A DNA stretch of 10,119 bases from assembly GCA_003224135.1 (NCBI GenBank), contig QHYO01000574.1, forward strand, positions 1 to 10,119, in the 5' to 3' direction. This DNA is from Acidobacteriota bacterium. Its GTDB lineage: Bacteria; Acidobacteriota; Terriglobia; Acidiferrales; UBA7541. The translations under genes were made by a program, and so were the position numbers. The notes beneath the pieces are model-generated. The model did not search any database. It was not told the origin of the DNA and saw only the letters and a list, made by a program, of their open reading frames with translations. Below, piece by piece: positions 1 through 8,000 of this stretch; within the stretch, counting starts at the first letter, position 1, and every line of letters begins with the position of its first letter.

Positions 1-30
1 CGGCGTGGCCCGGGCAGGTCCCCTAAGGGC

Positions 31-1608
31 TCACGGACGTTCTGGATTTTTCGTTCCGCCCATCGCACTCAGCGCTTTCGTCGCCGCCTGCTTCGCTTTT
101 TCCGGCGCTCCATCCACAGCAAGAGCAGCCTGATATTCTGACTTCGCGTGGTCCGGCTGGCCCTCGATGTCGTAGATGGTTCCCAGATGAACGTGAGACC
201 ACGCGAGCACCAGCGGATCCTGTGTCGCCGCGTGTTCGCCGCTCGTCAACCGTCCAAAAACTTCTTTTGCGCGGACGCCATCCTGCTCCATCATCGCCAC
301 GACTCCAAGTCCGAACAGCGCCCGCGGCTGATCCGGATATTTCACCAGCACTTTTTGAAAGGATGCCGCTGCGGCGCGCGGATTTTTCTCCGCAATGTGT
401 CGTTCTCCTTCCGTCAGCGCAGCAATTGCTTCCGCATCATTTGGAATTGTCGTTGGTGCAACAGCTTTGTGACGGGCTAAGACTTCCGCCTCGGTCGCGT
501 TCGTTTTTGTTCCGCGCGGCGCAAACTTGATGGTGGCGATTCTTTTTCTTTCCGCTGCCAGATCGATCGAACGCACCAGATCGGGAAAGTACAATTTCAT
601 CCCTGGTTCGGACTGCTCAAACTTCGCAAGCGCGGCAAACAATGGCCGAACGAGCACGTAACCATCCGCATCGGCGATATCCATTGCTGATTCGCGTTCG
701 CCGGGAGACATTCGCTTCAGCTTCAGCTCAACGGCCCGAACGGTGCACTCAGCCACATACGACGGAAAATCATCCTTTAAATCAGGATCGAGCCGCGGAG
801 CAGCGGCGGCTGTTTCAAACAGCGGCAGCTTGACCGCAATCACGTGCGAATACTGCAACGGCAAGGGATCCAGCAAAAAATGCAAAAACGCATGACGGAC
901 AGTGTCCAGCGGAATCTGGCCGGAGCCGCTCACCACCAGTGAATAATGATCGCCAAAATTCCGCACGTTGGTGATGCGGCCGACAAGCGGCTCCACAACA
1001 ATGGTGAACGAGCGAGGGCTGGTCGGATCCAGAATTTCGCGCAAGTAACCGGTCGCCACAAAAACGACTTGCGAAACCGAGTCATGCATCTGTTCAATCT
1101 CGCGGTTGTAAACCGGTTGAACCTGACGCCACAGCTCGCCGATTTTCTGTTCCTTGTAATAGTTCGAAAGAATCTCCGGGAATCCTTCGAGCGCAATCAC
1201 TTCGGGAGGCAGTTCGTCCCGCCGCAGAATCGGTTCGAACTTCGGCGCGGGGCCGCTCACCAACCCAAACCAGATATAGCGCGAAAGCATTTGGCCGGCG
1301 TCCGCCAATTCGTGCTGCTTATAGAAATTTCGCATCACGTCAACGGCGGGACCCTGCTGGTGCTGCAGCCTGTCGCGAAGCTGCGCGCGCATCGGCGACC
1401 AGTTCGTCGCGCTGACGTCCGCTTCGAATCCGGAGGCGAGCAGCGCGCACATCGTGGTGAACATCGCTTCACTGCCATCAACAGTGACGGTAGTTACTGG
1501 CGCGGCTTGAAGTTTGCGAGACGGTGGGCGTTGCTGGCAGCTTGCAAAGCTGGGCAGCAGTAGCCCTGCGCACAAGAAAATACCCGGACTCCACAAAAAT
1601 CTTCTCAT
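31..1608 (-). CDS. Exported TPR protein, probable lipoprotein
   Basis: The protein has 525 residues from the ATG at 1608. It opens with a signal peptide (MRRFLW, then a hydrophobic stretch GIFLCAGLLLPSF) ending in FASC-QQ. This resembles a lipobox with Cys24 as lipidation site, although Phe rather than Leu stands at -3. The central part (about residues 30-380) is rich in aromatic and charged residues and I cannot assign it to a named family. It contains HAFLH at about 239-243, which looks like an HExxH metalloprotease motif with the Glu lost. The C-terminal part (about 390-515) carries two or three TPR-like helical pairs (for example AAAASFQKVLVKYPDQPRALFGLG). The frame extends upstream to a GTG at 1674, but that start would hide the signal peptide and lies upstream of the predicted transcription start, so the ATG is preferred. 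It diverges from the gene at 1805. The role is unknown; scaffolding at the envelope is an inference from the TPRs. Confidence 0.8.
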   Translation of the reverse strand: MRRFLWSPGIFLCAGLLLPSFASCQQRPPSRKLQAAPVTTVTVDGSEAMFTTMCALLASGFEADVSATNWSPMRAQLRDRLQHQQGPAVDVMRNFYKQHELADAGQMLSRYIWFGLVSGPAPKFEPILRRDELPPEVIALEGFPEILSNYYKEQKIGELWRQVQPVYNREIEQMHDSVSQVVFVATGYLREILDPTSPRSFTIVVEPLVGRITNVRNFGDHYSLVVSGSGQIPLDTVRHAFLHFLLDPLPLQYSHVIAVKLPLFETAAAAPRLDPDLKDDFPSYVAECTVRAVELKLKRMSPGERESAMDIADADGYVLVRPLFAALAKFEQSEPGMKLYFPDLVRSIDLAAERKRIATIKFAPRGTKTNATEAEVLARHKAVAPTTIPNDAEAIAALTEGERHIAEKNPRAAAASFQKVLVKYPDQPRALFGLGVVAMMEQDGVRAKEVFGRLTSGEHAATQDPLVLAWSHVHLGTIYDIEGQPDHAKSEYQAALAVDGAPEKAKQAATKALSAMGGTKNPERP

Positions 1609-1677
1609 TCGATTGGTCGCGAAATTGTTCCTGGCTACGCTATTCTGCGCAAATATCGTGCGCGCGAGCCGCACTTC

Positions 1678-1706
1678 AATTTACAAGCGCACCACATTCG
1701 AGTCAA
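1678..1706 (-). promoter_or_regulatory. Predicted sigma70-type promoter of the TPR lipoprotein gene
   Basis: On the minus strand, TTGACT (1706-1701, 5/6 to the -35 consensus) is followed after exactly 17 nt by TAAATT (1683-1678, 4/6 to the -10 consensus). The expected start of transcription is near 1671, giving a leader of about 63 nt before the ATG at 1608. This also argues against the GTG at 1674 as the start codon. The call rests on motif match only. Confidence 0.45.
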
Positions 1707-1737
1707 GAAATGGGCCCGCCTGTCGATACGGCAACTC

Positions 1738-1766
1738 TTGCCTGGATGCGGCGCATCTGCTTAAAG
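1738..1766 (+). promoter_or_regulatory. Weak candidate promoter for the LssY_C gene
   Basis: TTGCCT (1738-1743) and TTAAAG (1761-1766) are 17 nt apart in the divergent intergenic region. The -10 match is poor (3/6); shifting by one base gives TAAAGT (4/6) with an 18-nt spacer. It is the best pair I found upstream of the plus-strand gene, but it is not strong evidence. Confidence 0.2.
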
Positions 1767-1804
1767 TGAAGATGCCTGTCAACCACGGTAGGATGGCTCG
1801 GGTT

Positions 1805-3052
1805 ATGCAAACCGTTCATTTCCGGCTTGGTGCCGCGTTTGTTTTTTTCAGCTTGCTGGGAAATTTTTGTGCCGCGTCATCGCGAGCGCAACTACAGGGA
1901 GATGTCCCGCCACCTCAGCAACCGATGAACGCGCAGACGGCCCCGAAAACGCAGGCCGCTTCGTCCATTGGTGCTCCAACTGGAAAGAAACGTCTTTCCA
2001 AGGACTTCACGCTAAAGGGCGATTCAACCTGGACCGACACCGGCATCGACGTTTCGCCCGGTGAGCACGTCGTGGTCACTGCAAACGGCAAATTGCGTTA
2101 CACCGACGCCAAGGACGACAATGGCCCGGAAGGTCTGCCCCGCGGCTTCAAAGATCTGCTGCGCATTCTTCCTCTCAATGCTGCCGGACGAGGCTCTTTA
2201 ATCGGCCGCATCGGAGACGCCGACGTTGCCCAGCCTTTTCTTATCGGCACGTCACATGACCTGGTCTCGCCGATCTCCGGCCACTTGAGCATGGGCATCA
2301 ATCAATCTGATAACGACACCGGCGATGGTTCGTACACCGTGCACATTGACGTCTATGCTGTGGACTCTACCTCCGGGGCGACTCTTGCGATCGCGAAGTC
2401 CGTCACCGCGATTCCCGGCATCGACAATTCGCTTTTCGGAAGAATCCCACGCCGCATCGCCGACAAAGATGGCAATCCCGGCGACATGGTGAACTTCATG
2501 ATTCTTGGCCCCGAAGCTCTAATGCTGCGCGTCTTCACCGCCGCCGGCTGGGTCAAAGTCGATGCAGATGTGAAAGGCACGGTGCTCCACGGCCTAATTG
2601 TCAGCCTCTCGAAAGAGTCTTACCTCACGATGCCGATGAGCCAGCTTTATCTTTTCGGCCGGGCGCAGGATTACGGCTGGGCGCACGCCGAACCCATCAG
2701 CGTCGTCGCTTCTCGCAATCACCTTCGCCTCTGGAAAGCGCCGTTCGCCGTGAACGGCGAAACGCTCTGGGTCGGCGCGGCGACTCACGATGTTGGTTTC
2801 GAGCGCGATCAGCGTAACAACGGCGTCACGCACAAAATTGACCCGGACATCGACCTGGAGCGCGATTACGTCGAAAAAACTCTTACCAGCACCGGACTCG
2901 TCGCCGAGGTCGTCCACTTTCTTCCCGACAATCCGATGAAGGAAGCGAAAACCGCCACCGGCGGCTCATTCCATTCGAGCGGACAAGTTCTCATTCTCAA
3001 ACTCGCCGAATCGGGCAAGGACCTTTCCGCGTCCTCGACTGGGGCATCTTGA
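1805..3052 (+). CDS. Exported PA-IL-like plus LssY_C domain protein
   Basis: From the ATG at 1805 the protein has 415 residues: a signal peptide (about 1-28, MQTVHFRLGAAFVFFSLLG... then SSRAQ), a low-complexity Pro/Gln/Ala linker to about 60, and two domains. Residues about 65-185 resemble the PA-IL/LecA galactose-lectin fold: W-DTGIDVSPGEHVVVTANG, LIGRIGD, PFLIG, GHLSMGINQSDND. Residues about 225-365 match the LssY C-terminal domain: GDMVNFMILGPEAL, AAGWVKVDAD, MPMSQLYLFGRAQDYGWAHA, NHLRLWKAP, LWVGAATHDVGFE, HKIDPDIDLERDYV. In other bacteria LssY_C is often attached to membrane phosphatase or DedA-type proteins; here it is secreted with no membrane segment apart from the signal. ATGs at 1772 and 1793 are in-frame alternatives, and none has a good Shine-Dalgarno. 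The gene ends 4 nt from the convergent PLP-enzyme gene with no terminator between them. Sugar binding is an inference from fold similarity. Confidence 0.82.
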   Translation: MQTVHFRLGAAFVFFSLLGNFCAASSRAQLQGDVPPPQQPMNAQTAPKTQAASSIGAPTGKKRLSKDFTLKGDSTWTDTGIDVSPGEHVVVTANGKLRYTDAKDDNGPEGLPRGFKDLLRILPLNAAGRGSLIGRIGDADVAQPFLIGTSHDLVSPISGHLSMGINQSDNDTGDGSYTVHIDVYAVDSTSGATLAIAKSVTAIPGIDNSLFGRIPRRIADKDGNPGDMVNFMILGPEALMLRVFTAAGWVKVDADVKGTVLHGLIVSLSKESYLTMPMSQLYLFGRAQDYGWAHAEPISVVASRNHLRLWKAPFAVNGETLWVGAATHDVGFERDQRNNGVTHKIDPDIDLERDYVEKTLTSTGLVAEVVHFLPDNPMKEAKTATGGSFHSSGQVLILKLAESGKDLSASSTGAS

Positions 3053-3056
3053 TCTG

Positions 3057-4037
3057 TCAGTGACGGCGTGATGAAACACCAGGCAGCGCACTTGTTGCCG
3101 CTTGCCGCAGTACTTCCGCAGAAATATTTGCGCCGGTCAACAACAGCACGACGTTCTTACTCCGTTCATCCCGCGATTTTAGAAATGCCGCCGTCGCCGC
3201 CGCTCCCGCGGGCTCCGCAACAACATGTTCATCGATCAGCAGCCGGCGGATAGCGTTCAACATCTCCTCTTCGCTTACCAGCACGACGTCATCGACCAAT
3301 CGACGAATCGCGTCGACGTTCGCAGTTACAGGCGTTCGCGTCGCTAGGCCGTCCGCGATGGTATCGCATGTTTCCGTCTCGATCGCACGGCCATCCTTCC
3401 ACGATAGAAAATATGACGGCGCGCGTTCGCTCTGCACACCGACGATTTTCACTTTGCTCGAAGTCTGTTTCGCCGCAGCCGCGACTCCCCGAATTAACGC
3501 GGTATCTCCCATCGGCACGTAAATCGCATCCACTTCCGGCAACTTCTCCAGGATCTCGCAGGCAATCGTGCCCGGTCCCGCGGGAACATCAGGGTCCGTT
3601 GCATCGTTCAGAAAAAATGCACCATGCACTTGCGCGTACTCAGCCGCCATCTCAAATGCCGCCGCCAAATCAGCGCTTCCTTTTTCAACGATCTTCGCAC
3701 CGAGTCTCACAATATTTGCGCGCTTCACCGGATTGCTTTTTTCCGGCAGAAAAATTCGTGCTTTCACACCAAGTAATTCCGCAGCGTACGCCACGGCCGC
3801 TCCGTGATTTCCTGTGCTTGATGCAACCACTTCGCTCACATTTCTTCGCTGCATTTGCAGCCCCAGTGCGTATAGTGCGCCACGAACTTTGAACGAACCC
3901 GTCGGCAGCTCGTTTTCAAGCTTCAGATAAACGTTTTGATCGGAAGAACCGCCAAGCGAACCACCAAGGACCAGCCGCGTCTGCGGCAAATATTTAGAAA
4001 GAAAATCGCGTGCATTCTGGAAAGTCGCATCAAGCAT
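3057..4037 (-). CDS. PLP-dependent threonine/serine dehydratase-like enzyme
   Basis: A 326-residue fold-type-II PLP enzyme. The PLP lysine is K50 in PTGSFKVRGA. SSTGNHG (73-79) is the usual asparagine loop contacting the cofactor, TIADGLATRTP (226-236) and AEPAGA (274-279) are typical of threonine dehydratase/serine racemase relatives, and TGAN (301-304) sits where the residue facing the pyridine nitrogen is expected. The family's glycine-rich phosphate-binding loop (normally like VPVGGGGL) is replaced by VPMGDTALIRG (174-184). The C-terminal ACT domain of biosynthetic IlvA is absent, so allosteric control by isoleucine is not expected. The likely reaction is deamination or racemisation of Ser, Thr or a related hydroxyamino acid in the cytoplasm, but the altered loop leaves the substrate open. 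The start lies 2 nt after the kinase stop codon and has no clear Shine-Dalgarno, suggesting an operon with coupled translation. Confidence 0.85.
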   Translation of the reverse strand: MLDATFQNARDFLSKYLPQTRLVLGGSLGGSSDQNVYLKLENELPTGSFKVRGALYALGLQMQRRNVSEVVASSTGNHGAAVAYAAELLGVKARIFLPEKSNPVKRANIVRLGAKIVEKGSADLAAAFEMAAEYAQVHGAFFLNDATDPDVPAGPGTIACEILEKLPEVDAIYVPMGDTALIRGVAAAAKQTSSKVKIVGVQSERAPSYFLSWKDGRAIETETCDTIADGLATRTPVTANVDAIRRLVDDVVLVSEEEMLNAIRRLLIDEHVVAEPAGAAATAAFLKSRDERSKNVVLLLTGANISAEVLRQAATSALPGVSSRRH

Positions 4038-4039
4038 CG

Positions 4040-6298
4040 CTAAGGATTGTGCAGATTCGATCCGGCCATGTCTTTTTCGGGATACATTTCTTCGAACTCC
4101 GCTTCACCGTGTAGCAACGCCAGGTCCGGATCTCGCCGGGCGTGGCTAACGTCGCGAAATCCTGCTTCCCACGCTTTCTTAAGTGCTTCTAGTGCGTCCG
4201 GTTTCCTCTTCAGCATCGCGTACAGGCATGCTGCGTTGTACAGAATTGATGCTTCGTTTGCGCGCAAAGTCATGGCAAGATTCAATTCCTTCAGCGCATC
4301 GTCCACTCGCCCGATTTCCGCGTAGTCGCTTCCTAGAAGAATCCGCGCCCGTGCGTCTTCCGGCACATGTTTCAAATGATTTTCCAGAGCGCTCATCCGG
4401 CGCTGCAGCAGATTCAAGTACGCTTCCCGTTTCCCGAGCGCCCCCAATGAATTCGCGATTGGGACGTACACGTTATAGTCTTCGCCGCTCGCTTCCAGCG
4501 CCGTTTCCATAATGTCTACAACTTCCTGGAATCTTCCCGCCGAAAACAGCGCTCTGCACAATAGATAGAACGCGCCTTCGCAATCCCGCTTTCGCTCAAT
4601 TGCCTTACGCACCATGCGAACAGCTTCGTCGTGCAAGTCGGTCGCGTACAGCACCCAGGCCTGGCTCACCTGCACGTCGGGCAGATCCCAGCGCAGGTTG
4701 ACGGCATGGCCGGAAGCGGTTCTTGCGCGCTCGACCCAGATTTCGTCGCGGCTGTAGTTGCAATAAAACATCGCACACGCATTTGCGCATGAGGCGTACG
4801 CCAGCGCAAAACTCGGATCCATCGCCACCGCGCTCTCGAACATCTGCAACGCAAATTCCAGATCTTGCCTCGTCTGTCGCCGAGCATATCGCTTTCCGCG
4901 CAAATACAAATCGTATGCCTGCAAATTCTCGGTCGGTTTCACCGCCAGCGCTTCCAATTCCTGCGGTGACAATGTCACGCGCAGAGCTTCGGCAATTTTC
5001 CGCGCGATTTCATCCTGTACTTCGAAAACATCCTTCATTTCGCGGTCGTACCGCTCGGACCACAGCGGAAAATCCGTGTGCGTATCCACCAATTGCGTAT
5101 TGATCCTCAGCCGGTTGCCCGATCGCCTTAAGCTCCCCGTCAGCACGTAGGCGGCTTTCAATTGCTGGCCGATTTGCACCGGCGTCACCGCCTTATCGCG
5201 AAACGCCAAGACAGTCGGTCGGGAATAGGTATTTAACCCGCGGATTTTCGACAATTCAGTGATGATGTCTTCCGTGATTCCATCACGCAAATATTCGTCT
5301 TCTTTTACGCCGCTAAGATTTTCGAAATACAACACGGCCAGCGATTTTGGCCCGGTTTTCTGCGTTCCGGACTTTGAATCCGTGGCCGTAGCAGCCGCTT
5401 TTTTCCCCGATTCGAGATCTCGCTTAAGCCTGATCAGGTCGGTCTTCAATTCGGTCGCAGACTGGCAACGAAGATTCCTGTCCTTCTCCAGTGTCTTCTC
5501 GATGATTCTGCCGAACTCTCGCGGCAATCCGGAATTCACCATGTCCACTGGCAGCGGCTCGCGATTCAGAATGGAGTCGAAGATGACTGCAGAAGTGTCG
5601 CCTGAAAACGGCAGGCTGCCTGTCGCCATCTGGTAGAGCACCGTACCCAGTGAAAACAAATCCGTTCGCGCATCGACCAGCCCGCCGCGCGCTTGTTCCG
5701 GCGACATATACATGATCGTTCCGATCGCAGATCCCGGTGAAGTCAGCGCGCCGGTTTCCGCGCTCGTGTCTTCGAACGAAAATGACGTGCTTTCCGCGGC
5801 AAACTGCAGCTTCTCCACTTTCGCCAGGCCAAAATCCAGAATCTTCACCTGTCCGCGGTCGGTGATAAAAATATTCGCGGGCTTAATGTCTCTGTGAACG
5901 ATTCCCTTGGCATGTGCAGATTCGAGCGCATCGGCAATTTGAATCGCCAACGGCAGCAACTTTTCGATTTCCAAAGTCTGCCCGCCCATACGCTGCGCCA
6001 GCGTCTGGCCCTCGAGCAACTCCATCACAATAAAATGCTGCCGCTCGTGCTGTTCGATCGCGTGAATGGTGCAAATGTTTGGATGATTCAGCGCCGATGC
6101 CGCACGCGCTTCTCGCTGGAAACGTTCGAGGAGTTGGGCGTCGCTGGCCATTTCGTGCGGCAGGAACTTTACCGCTACTTTCCGCCCGAGGCGCGAATCC
6201 TCGGCTTCATACACCACACCCATGCCACCGCTGCCGATTTTGCGGAGCACTTTGTACTGGGAAAACGTCTGGCCGACCGGCGAATTTGCCTCTGTCAT
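4040..6298 (-). CDS. Soluble Ser/Thr protein kinase with TolB/FlgO-like and TPR domains
   Basis: A 752-residue protein from the ATG at 6298. The kinase domain (about 14-290) is complete: GSGGMG P-loop (22-27), VAVK with K44, HRDIKPAN with catalytic D137, DFG (155-157), MSPEQ in place of APE, and D213 in DLFSLG. A short Ala/Thr/Lys linker leads to a TolB/FlgO-like domain (about 318-445: [49 protein letters not shown]). TPR helices fill about 455-735. No transmembrane helix is visible, unlike PknB-type receptors, so it should act in the cytoplasm, with the C-terminal half probably binding partners or ligands. The frame could extend to a TTG at 6307, but that lies upstream of the predicted transcription start. 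It is followed after 2 nt by the PLP-enzyme gene. The architecture is common in Acidobacteria; substrates are unknown. Confidence 0.93.
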   Translation of the reverse strand: MTEANSPVGQTFSQYKVLRKIGSGGMGVVYEAEDSRLGRKVAVKFLPHEMASDAQLLERFQREARAASALNHPNICTIHAIEQHERQHFIVMELLEGQTLAQRMGGQTLEIEKLLPLAIQIADALESAHAKGIVHRDIKPANIFITDRGQVKILDFGLAKVEKLQFAAESTSFSFEDTSAETGALTSPGSAIGTIMYMSPEQARGGLVDARTDLFSLGTVLYQMATGSLPFSGDTSAVIFDSILNREPLPVDMVNSGLPREFGRIIEKTLEKDRNLRCQSATELKTDLIRLKRDLESGKKAAATATDSKSGTQKTGPKSLAVLYFENLSGVKEDEYLRDGITEDIITELSKIRGLNTYSRPTVLAFRDKAVTPVQIGQQLKAAYVLTGSLRRSGNRLRINTQLVDTHTDFPLWSERYDREMKDVFEVQDEIARKIAEALRVTLSPQELEALAVKPTENLQAYDLYLRGKRYARRQTRQDLEFALQMFESAVAMDPSFALAYASCANACAMFYCNYSRDEIWVERARTASGHAVNLRWDLPDVQVSQAWVLYATDLHDEAVRMVRKAIERKRDCEGAFYLLCRALFSAGRFQEVVDIMETALEASGEDYNVYVPIANSLGALGKREAYLNLLQRRMSALENHLKHVPEDARARILLGSDYAEIGRVDDALKELNLAMTLRANEASILYNAACLYAMLKRKPDALEALKKAWEAGFRDVSHARRDPDLALLHGEAEFEEMYPEKDMAGSNLHNP

Positions 6299-6307
6299 TG
6301 CGTGCAA

Positions 6308-6336
6308 ATACTAGTCGCCCTTCCCCACCCGGTCAA
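6308..6336 (-). promoter_or_regulatory. Predicted kinase-operon promoter giving a near-leaderless mRNA
   Basis: On the minus strand TTGACC (6336-6331, 5/6) is followed after 17 nt by TAGTAT (6313-6308, 4/6). Transcription should start near 6301, only about 3 nt before the ATG at 6298. No Shine-Dalgarno is present, which fits leaderless translation. Confidence 0.45.
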
Positions 6337-6380
6337 GGCGTCTCCGAAATCCCCGGGCCATCTATCTGGAACGTACCACC

Positions 6381-6473
6381 CAAACCGCCGAAATTCTGAC
6401 CCTCGACAAGGATTTTGAGATCTATCGCTGGGGAAAGAACAAGTCCTTCCAAATCCTGCTGAATACCACGTAA
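6381..6473 (+). pseudogene. C-terminal remnant of a PIN-domain (VapC-like) gene
   Basis: The frame reads QTAEILTLDKDFEIYRWG, then KNKSFQILLNTT and stop. It matches residues 109-125 of the PIN gene at 8001-8405 (ETADILILDKDFEIYRW) and carries the last acidic motif of a PIN domain. The frame is closed upstream by a TAG at 6312, and nothing resembling the first 105 residues is present, so it is a fragment. Unlike the longer copy, its tail (GKNKSFQILL) has the look of a normal PIN C terminus. It is the 5' part of a longer direct repeat. Confidence 0.75.
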
Positions 6474-6540
6474 CCGAATCCGCTCCGCTTGCACTTACAG
6501 AAGTATGGTTGTTGAGATCTCTCCCCTTCCTGCGTTCAGG
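6382..6540 (+). repeat. Imperfect direct repeat, left copy
   Basis: It aligns with 8326-8487. Two long exact blocks anchor the match: 28 nt (6405-6432 with 8349-8376) and 23 nt (6504-6526 with 8440-8462). The first 80 nt differ by about 5 substitutions and one missing G; further on there is a 6-nt indel. Both copies end in GTTCAGG and diverge abruptly after it. Confidence 0.85.
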
Positions 6541-6566
6541 CCACGCATGCGCAGTTTGAGCACGGC

Positions 6567-7946
6567 GTGGCTCTTCTGCATTCGTTTGAATACGAACAGG
6601 CCAGCAAACAGTTTCAGGAAATCGAAAAGAAAGACCCGCACTGCGCTATGGCCTATTGGGGTCAGGCCATGAGTTTGTATCACCAGCTGTGGGAACGGCC
6701 ATCCAGGGACAATCTCAAGCTCGGCGGCGAGTTGCTTGCCAAGGCGCGCGCGCTCAATCCTGCAACTGCACGCGAAGGAGATTACATCCAGGCACTTACT
6801 ATTTTCTTCACGGATACCGACAGACTCGATCACCGCCAGCGCGCGGAGGCCTATGCGAAAGCCATGCAAGGCGTCTATCAGCGCCATCCGCAGGACCGCG
6901 AAGCTGCCGTGTTCTACGCGCTTTCCCTTCTCGCCTCAGGCTCCGATGACGATCCTGCTCTCACCAACGCCAAAGCGGCCATTCACAGCTGCGACAATCC
7001 CGCCATGGCCAGCCTCGCTCTTCCCGCCGCGCGCAAATACGCCGGCATCGCTCCTGCTTCTCCCCACGCCGTGCATATGCCGTCACACATCTTCGCGCGC
7101 TTGGGTCTTTGGCAAGACGACATCAACTCAAATCTCGCCGCTATCAAAGAGGCCGACAAAATGGCAGCGATGCATCTGCATGTCCTGCATCACAAAGTGC
7201 ATTCCATGGACTTCCTCGAATATGCCTACCTCCAGATTGGCTACGACGCCGGTGCAAAGGCCCAAATCGATGCTCTTGCTGCCGCCCACGAGGCCGATGC
7301 CGATCCCGAGTTTAAGAACTATTTCGAGGCCCAGCTGATTCGTGGCCCGGCTACCTACGCCATCGAACGCCGGCAATGGAAGGACGCGGTCAACCTGCAG
7401 CCGCTTGCCGACGCTCCGCCCTACGTTCAACTGATCGCCTATTGGGGACGCGCGGTGGCTGCCGGTCACCTCCACGATCGTGCCGCCGCACAGGACGCTT
7501 TGAAGCATTATGACGAACTACTGGAGGCCACGCGTAAAGGGAATAAGCCATACATCGCCGATGACCTGAAAGAACACGATGTCGTAAAAGGGTGGGCGAA
7601 ATACGCGTCGGGAGAAACAGAAGAGGCTGTGCGTCTGCTCCGCTCCGTCGCGGAGACGCAGGACAAACTCGGCAAGCGCGAAACCGAGTTGCCGGCTCGC
7701 GAAATGCTCGCCGACATGCTTCTCGATATGCAGCGTCCGCAAGAAGCTCTCGCCGAATACGAGACTTCGCTACGCACCGACCCGAATCGCTTCAACGGCC
7801 TCTACGGCGCGGGACAAGCCGCGGACATGACTCAGCAGAAGGAGAAAGCGACGGGCTACTACTCGCAACTTCTAAAGAACTGCGATGGCGTCCGGTCCGA
7901 TCGCCCCGAGCTGACGCAAGCAAAAACCCTGCTCGCCGCCAAATAG
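6567..7946 (+). CDS. TPR protein, 5'-truncated
   Basis: The first usable start is a GTG at 6567 with no Shine-Dalgarno (459 residues). The protein is built of TPR-like helices and carries signatures of a family I recognise from Acidobacteria: ALLHSFEYEQASKQF, CAMAYWGQAMSLYHQLWE, PHAVHMPSHIFARLGLW, and a C-terminal TPR pair (EALAEYETSLRTDPNRFNGLYGAG). Family members normally have a signal peptide and about 50 more N-terminal residues. Here the family-like reading (HAQFEHGVALLHSFEY) continues upstream of the GTG to about 6546 and then hits the end of the direct repeat at 6540; a stop follows at 6513-6515. The 5' end has therefore been lost, and the product would lack its export signal. A segment before IHSCDNPAMA also looks deleted. 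It may be a decaying gene, though no stop or frameshift breaks the remaining frame. Confidence 0.75.
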   Translation: MALLHSFEYEQASKQFQEIEKKDPHCAMAYWGQAMSLYHQLWERPSRDNLKLGGELLAKARALNPATAREGDYIQALTIFFTDTDRLDHRQRAEAYAKAMQGVYQRHPQDREAAVFYALSLLASGSDDDPALTNAKAAIHSCDNPAMASLALPAARKYAGIAPASPHAVHMPSHIFARLGLWQDDINSNLAAIKEADKMAAMHLHVLHHKVHSMDFLEYAYLQIGYDAGAKAQIDALAAAHEADADPEFKNYFEAQLIRGPATYAIERRQWKDAVNLQPLADAPPYVQLIAYWGRAVAAGHLHDRAAAQDALKHYDELLEATRKGNKPYIADDLKEHDVVKGWAKYASGETEEAVRLLRSVAETQDKLGKRETELPAREMLADMLLDMQRPQEALAEYETSLRTDPNRFNGLYGAGQAADMTQQKEKATGYYSQLLKNCDGVRSDRPELTQAKTLLAAK

Positions 7947-8000
7947 CGCGGAGCGAGCCCCTCGGCGCTCGTTTAAGAAACATCTTCGGGATTTCGGACG

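Noticed and set aside
946..1563. Long plus-strand ORF opposite the TPR lipoprotein gene
   Set aside because: It is antisense to a well-supported gene, has no recognisable motif and no ribosome binding site; a shadow frame.
1514..1804. N-terminal extension of the LssY_C reading frame to an ATG at 1514
   Set aside because: It would overlap the divergent gene, run through its promoter and bury a clear signal peptide that starts at 1805 (or 1793/1772).
6299..6307. TTG start for the kinase at 6307
   Set aside because: It lies upstream of the predicted transcription start; the ATG at 6298 is the better choice.
5894..6418. Plus-strand ORF opposite the kinase N terminus
   Set aside because: It mirrors the conserved kinase motifs on the other strand and has no protein features of its own.
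7951..7974. GAGCG/CGCTC hairpin followed by GTTT after the TPR gene
   Set aside because: Only 5 bp with a 10-nt loop and a three-T run; too weak to call a terminator.
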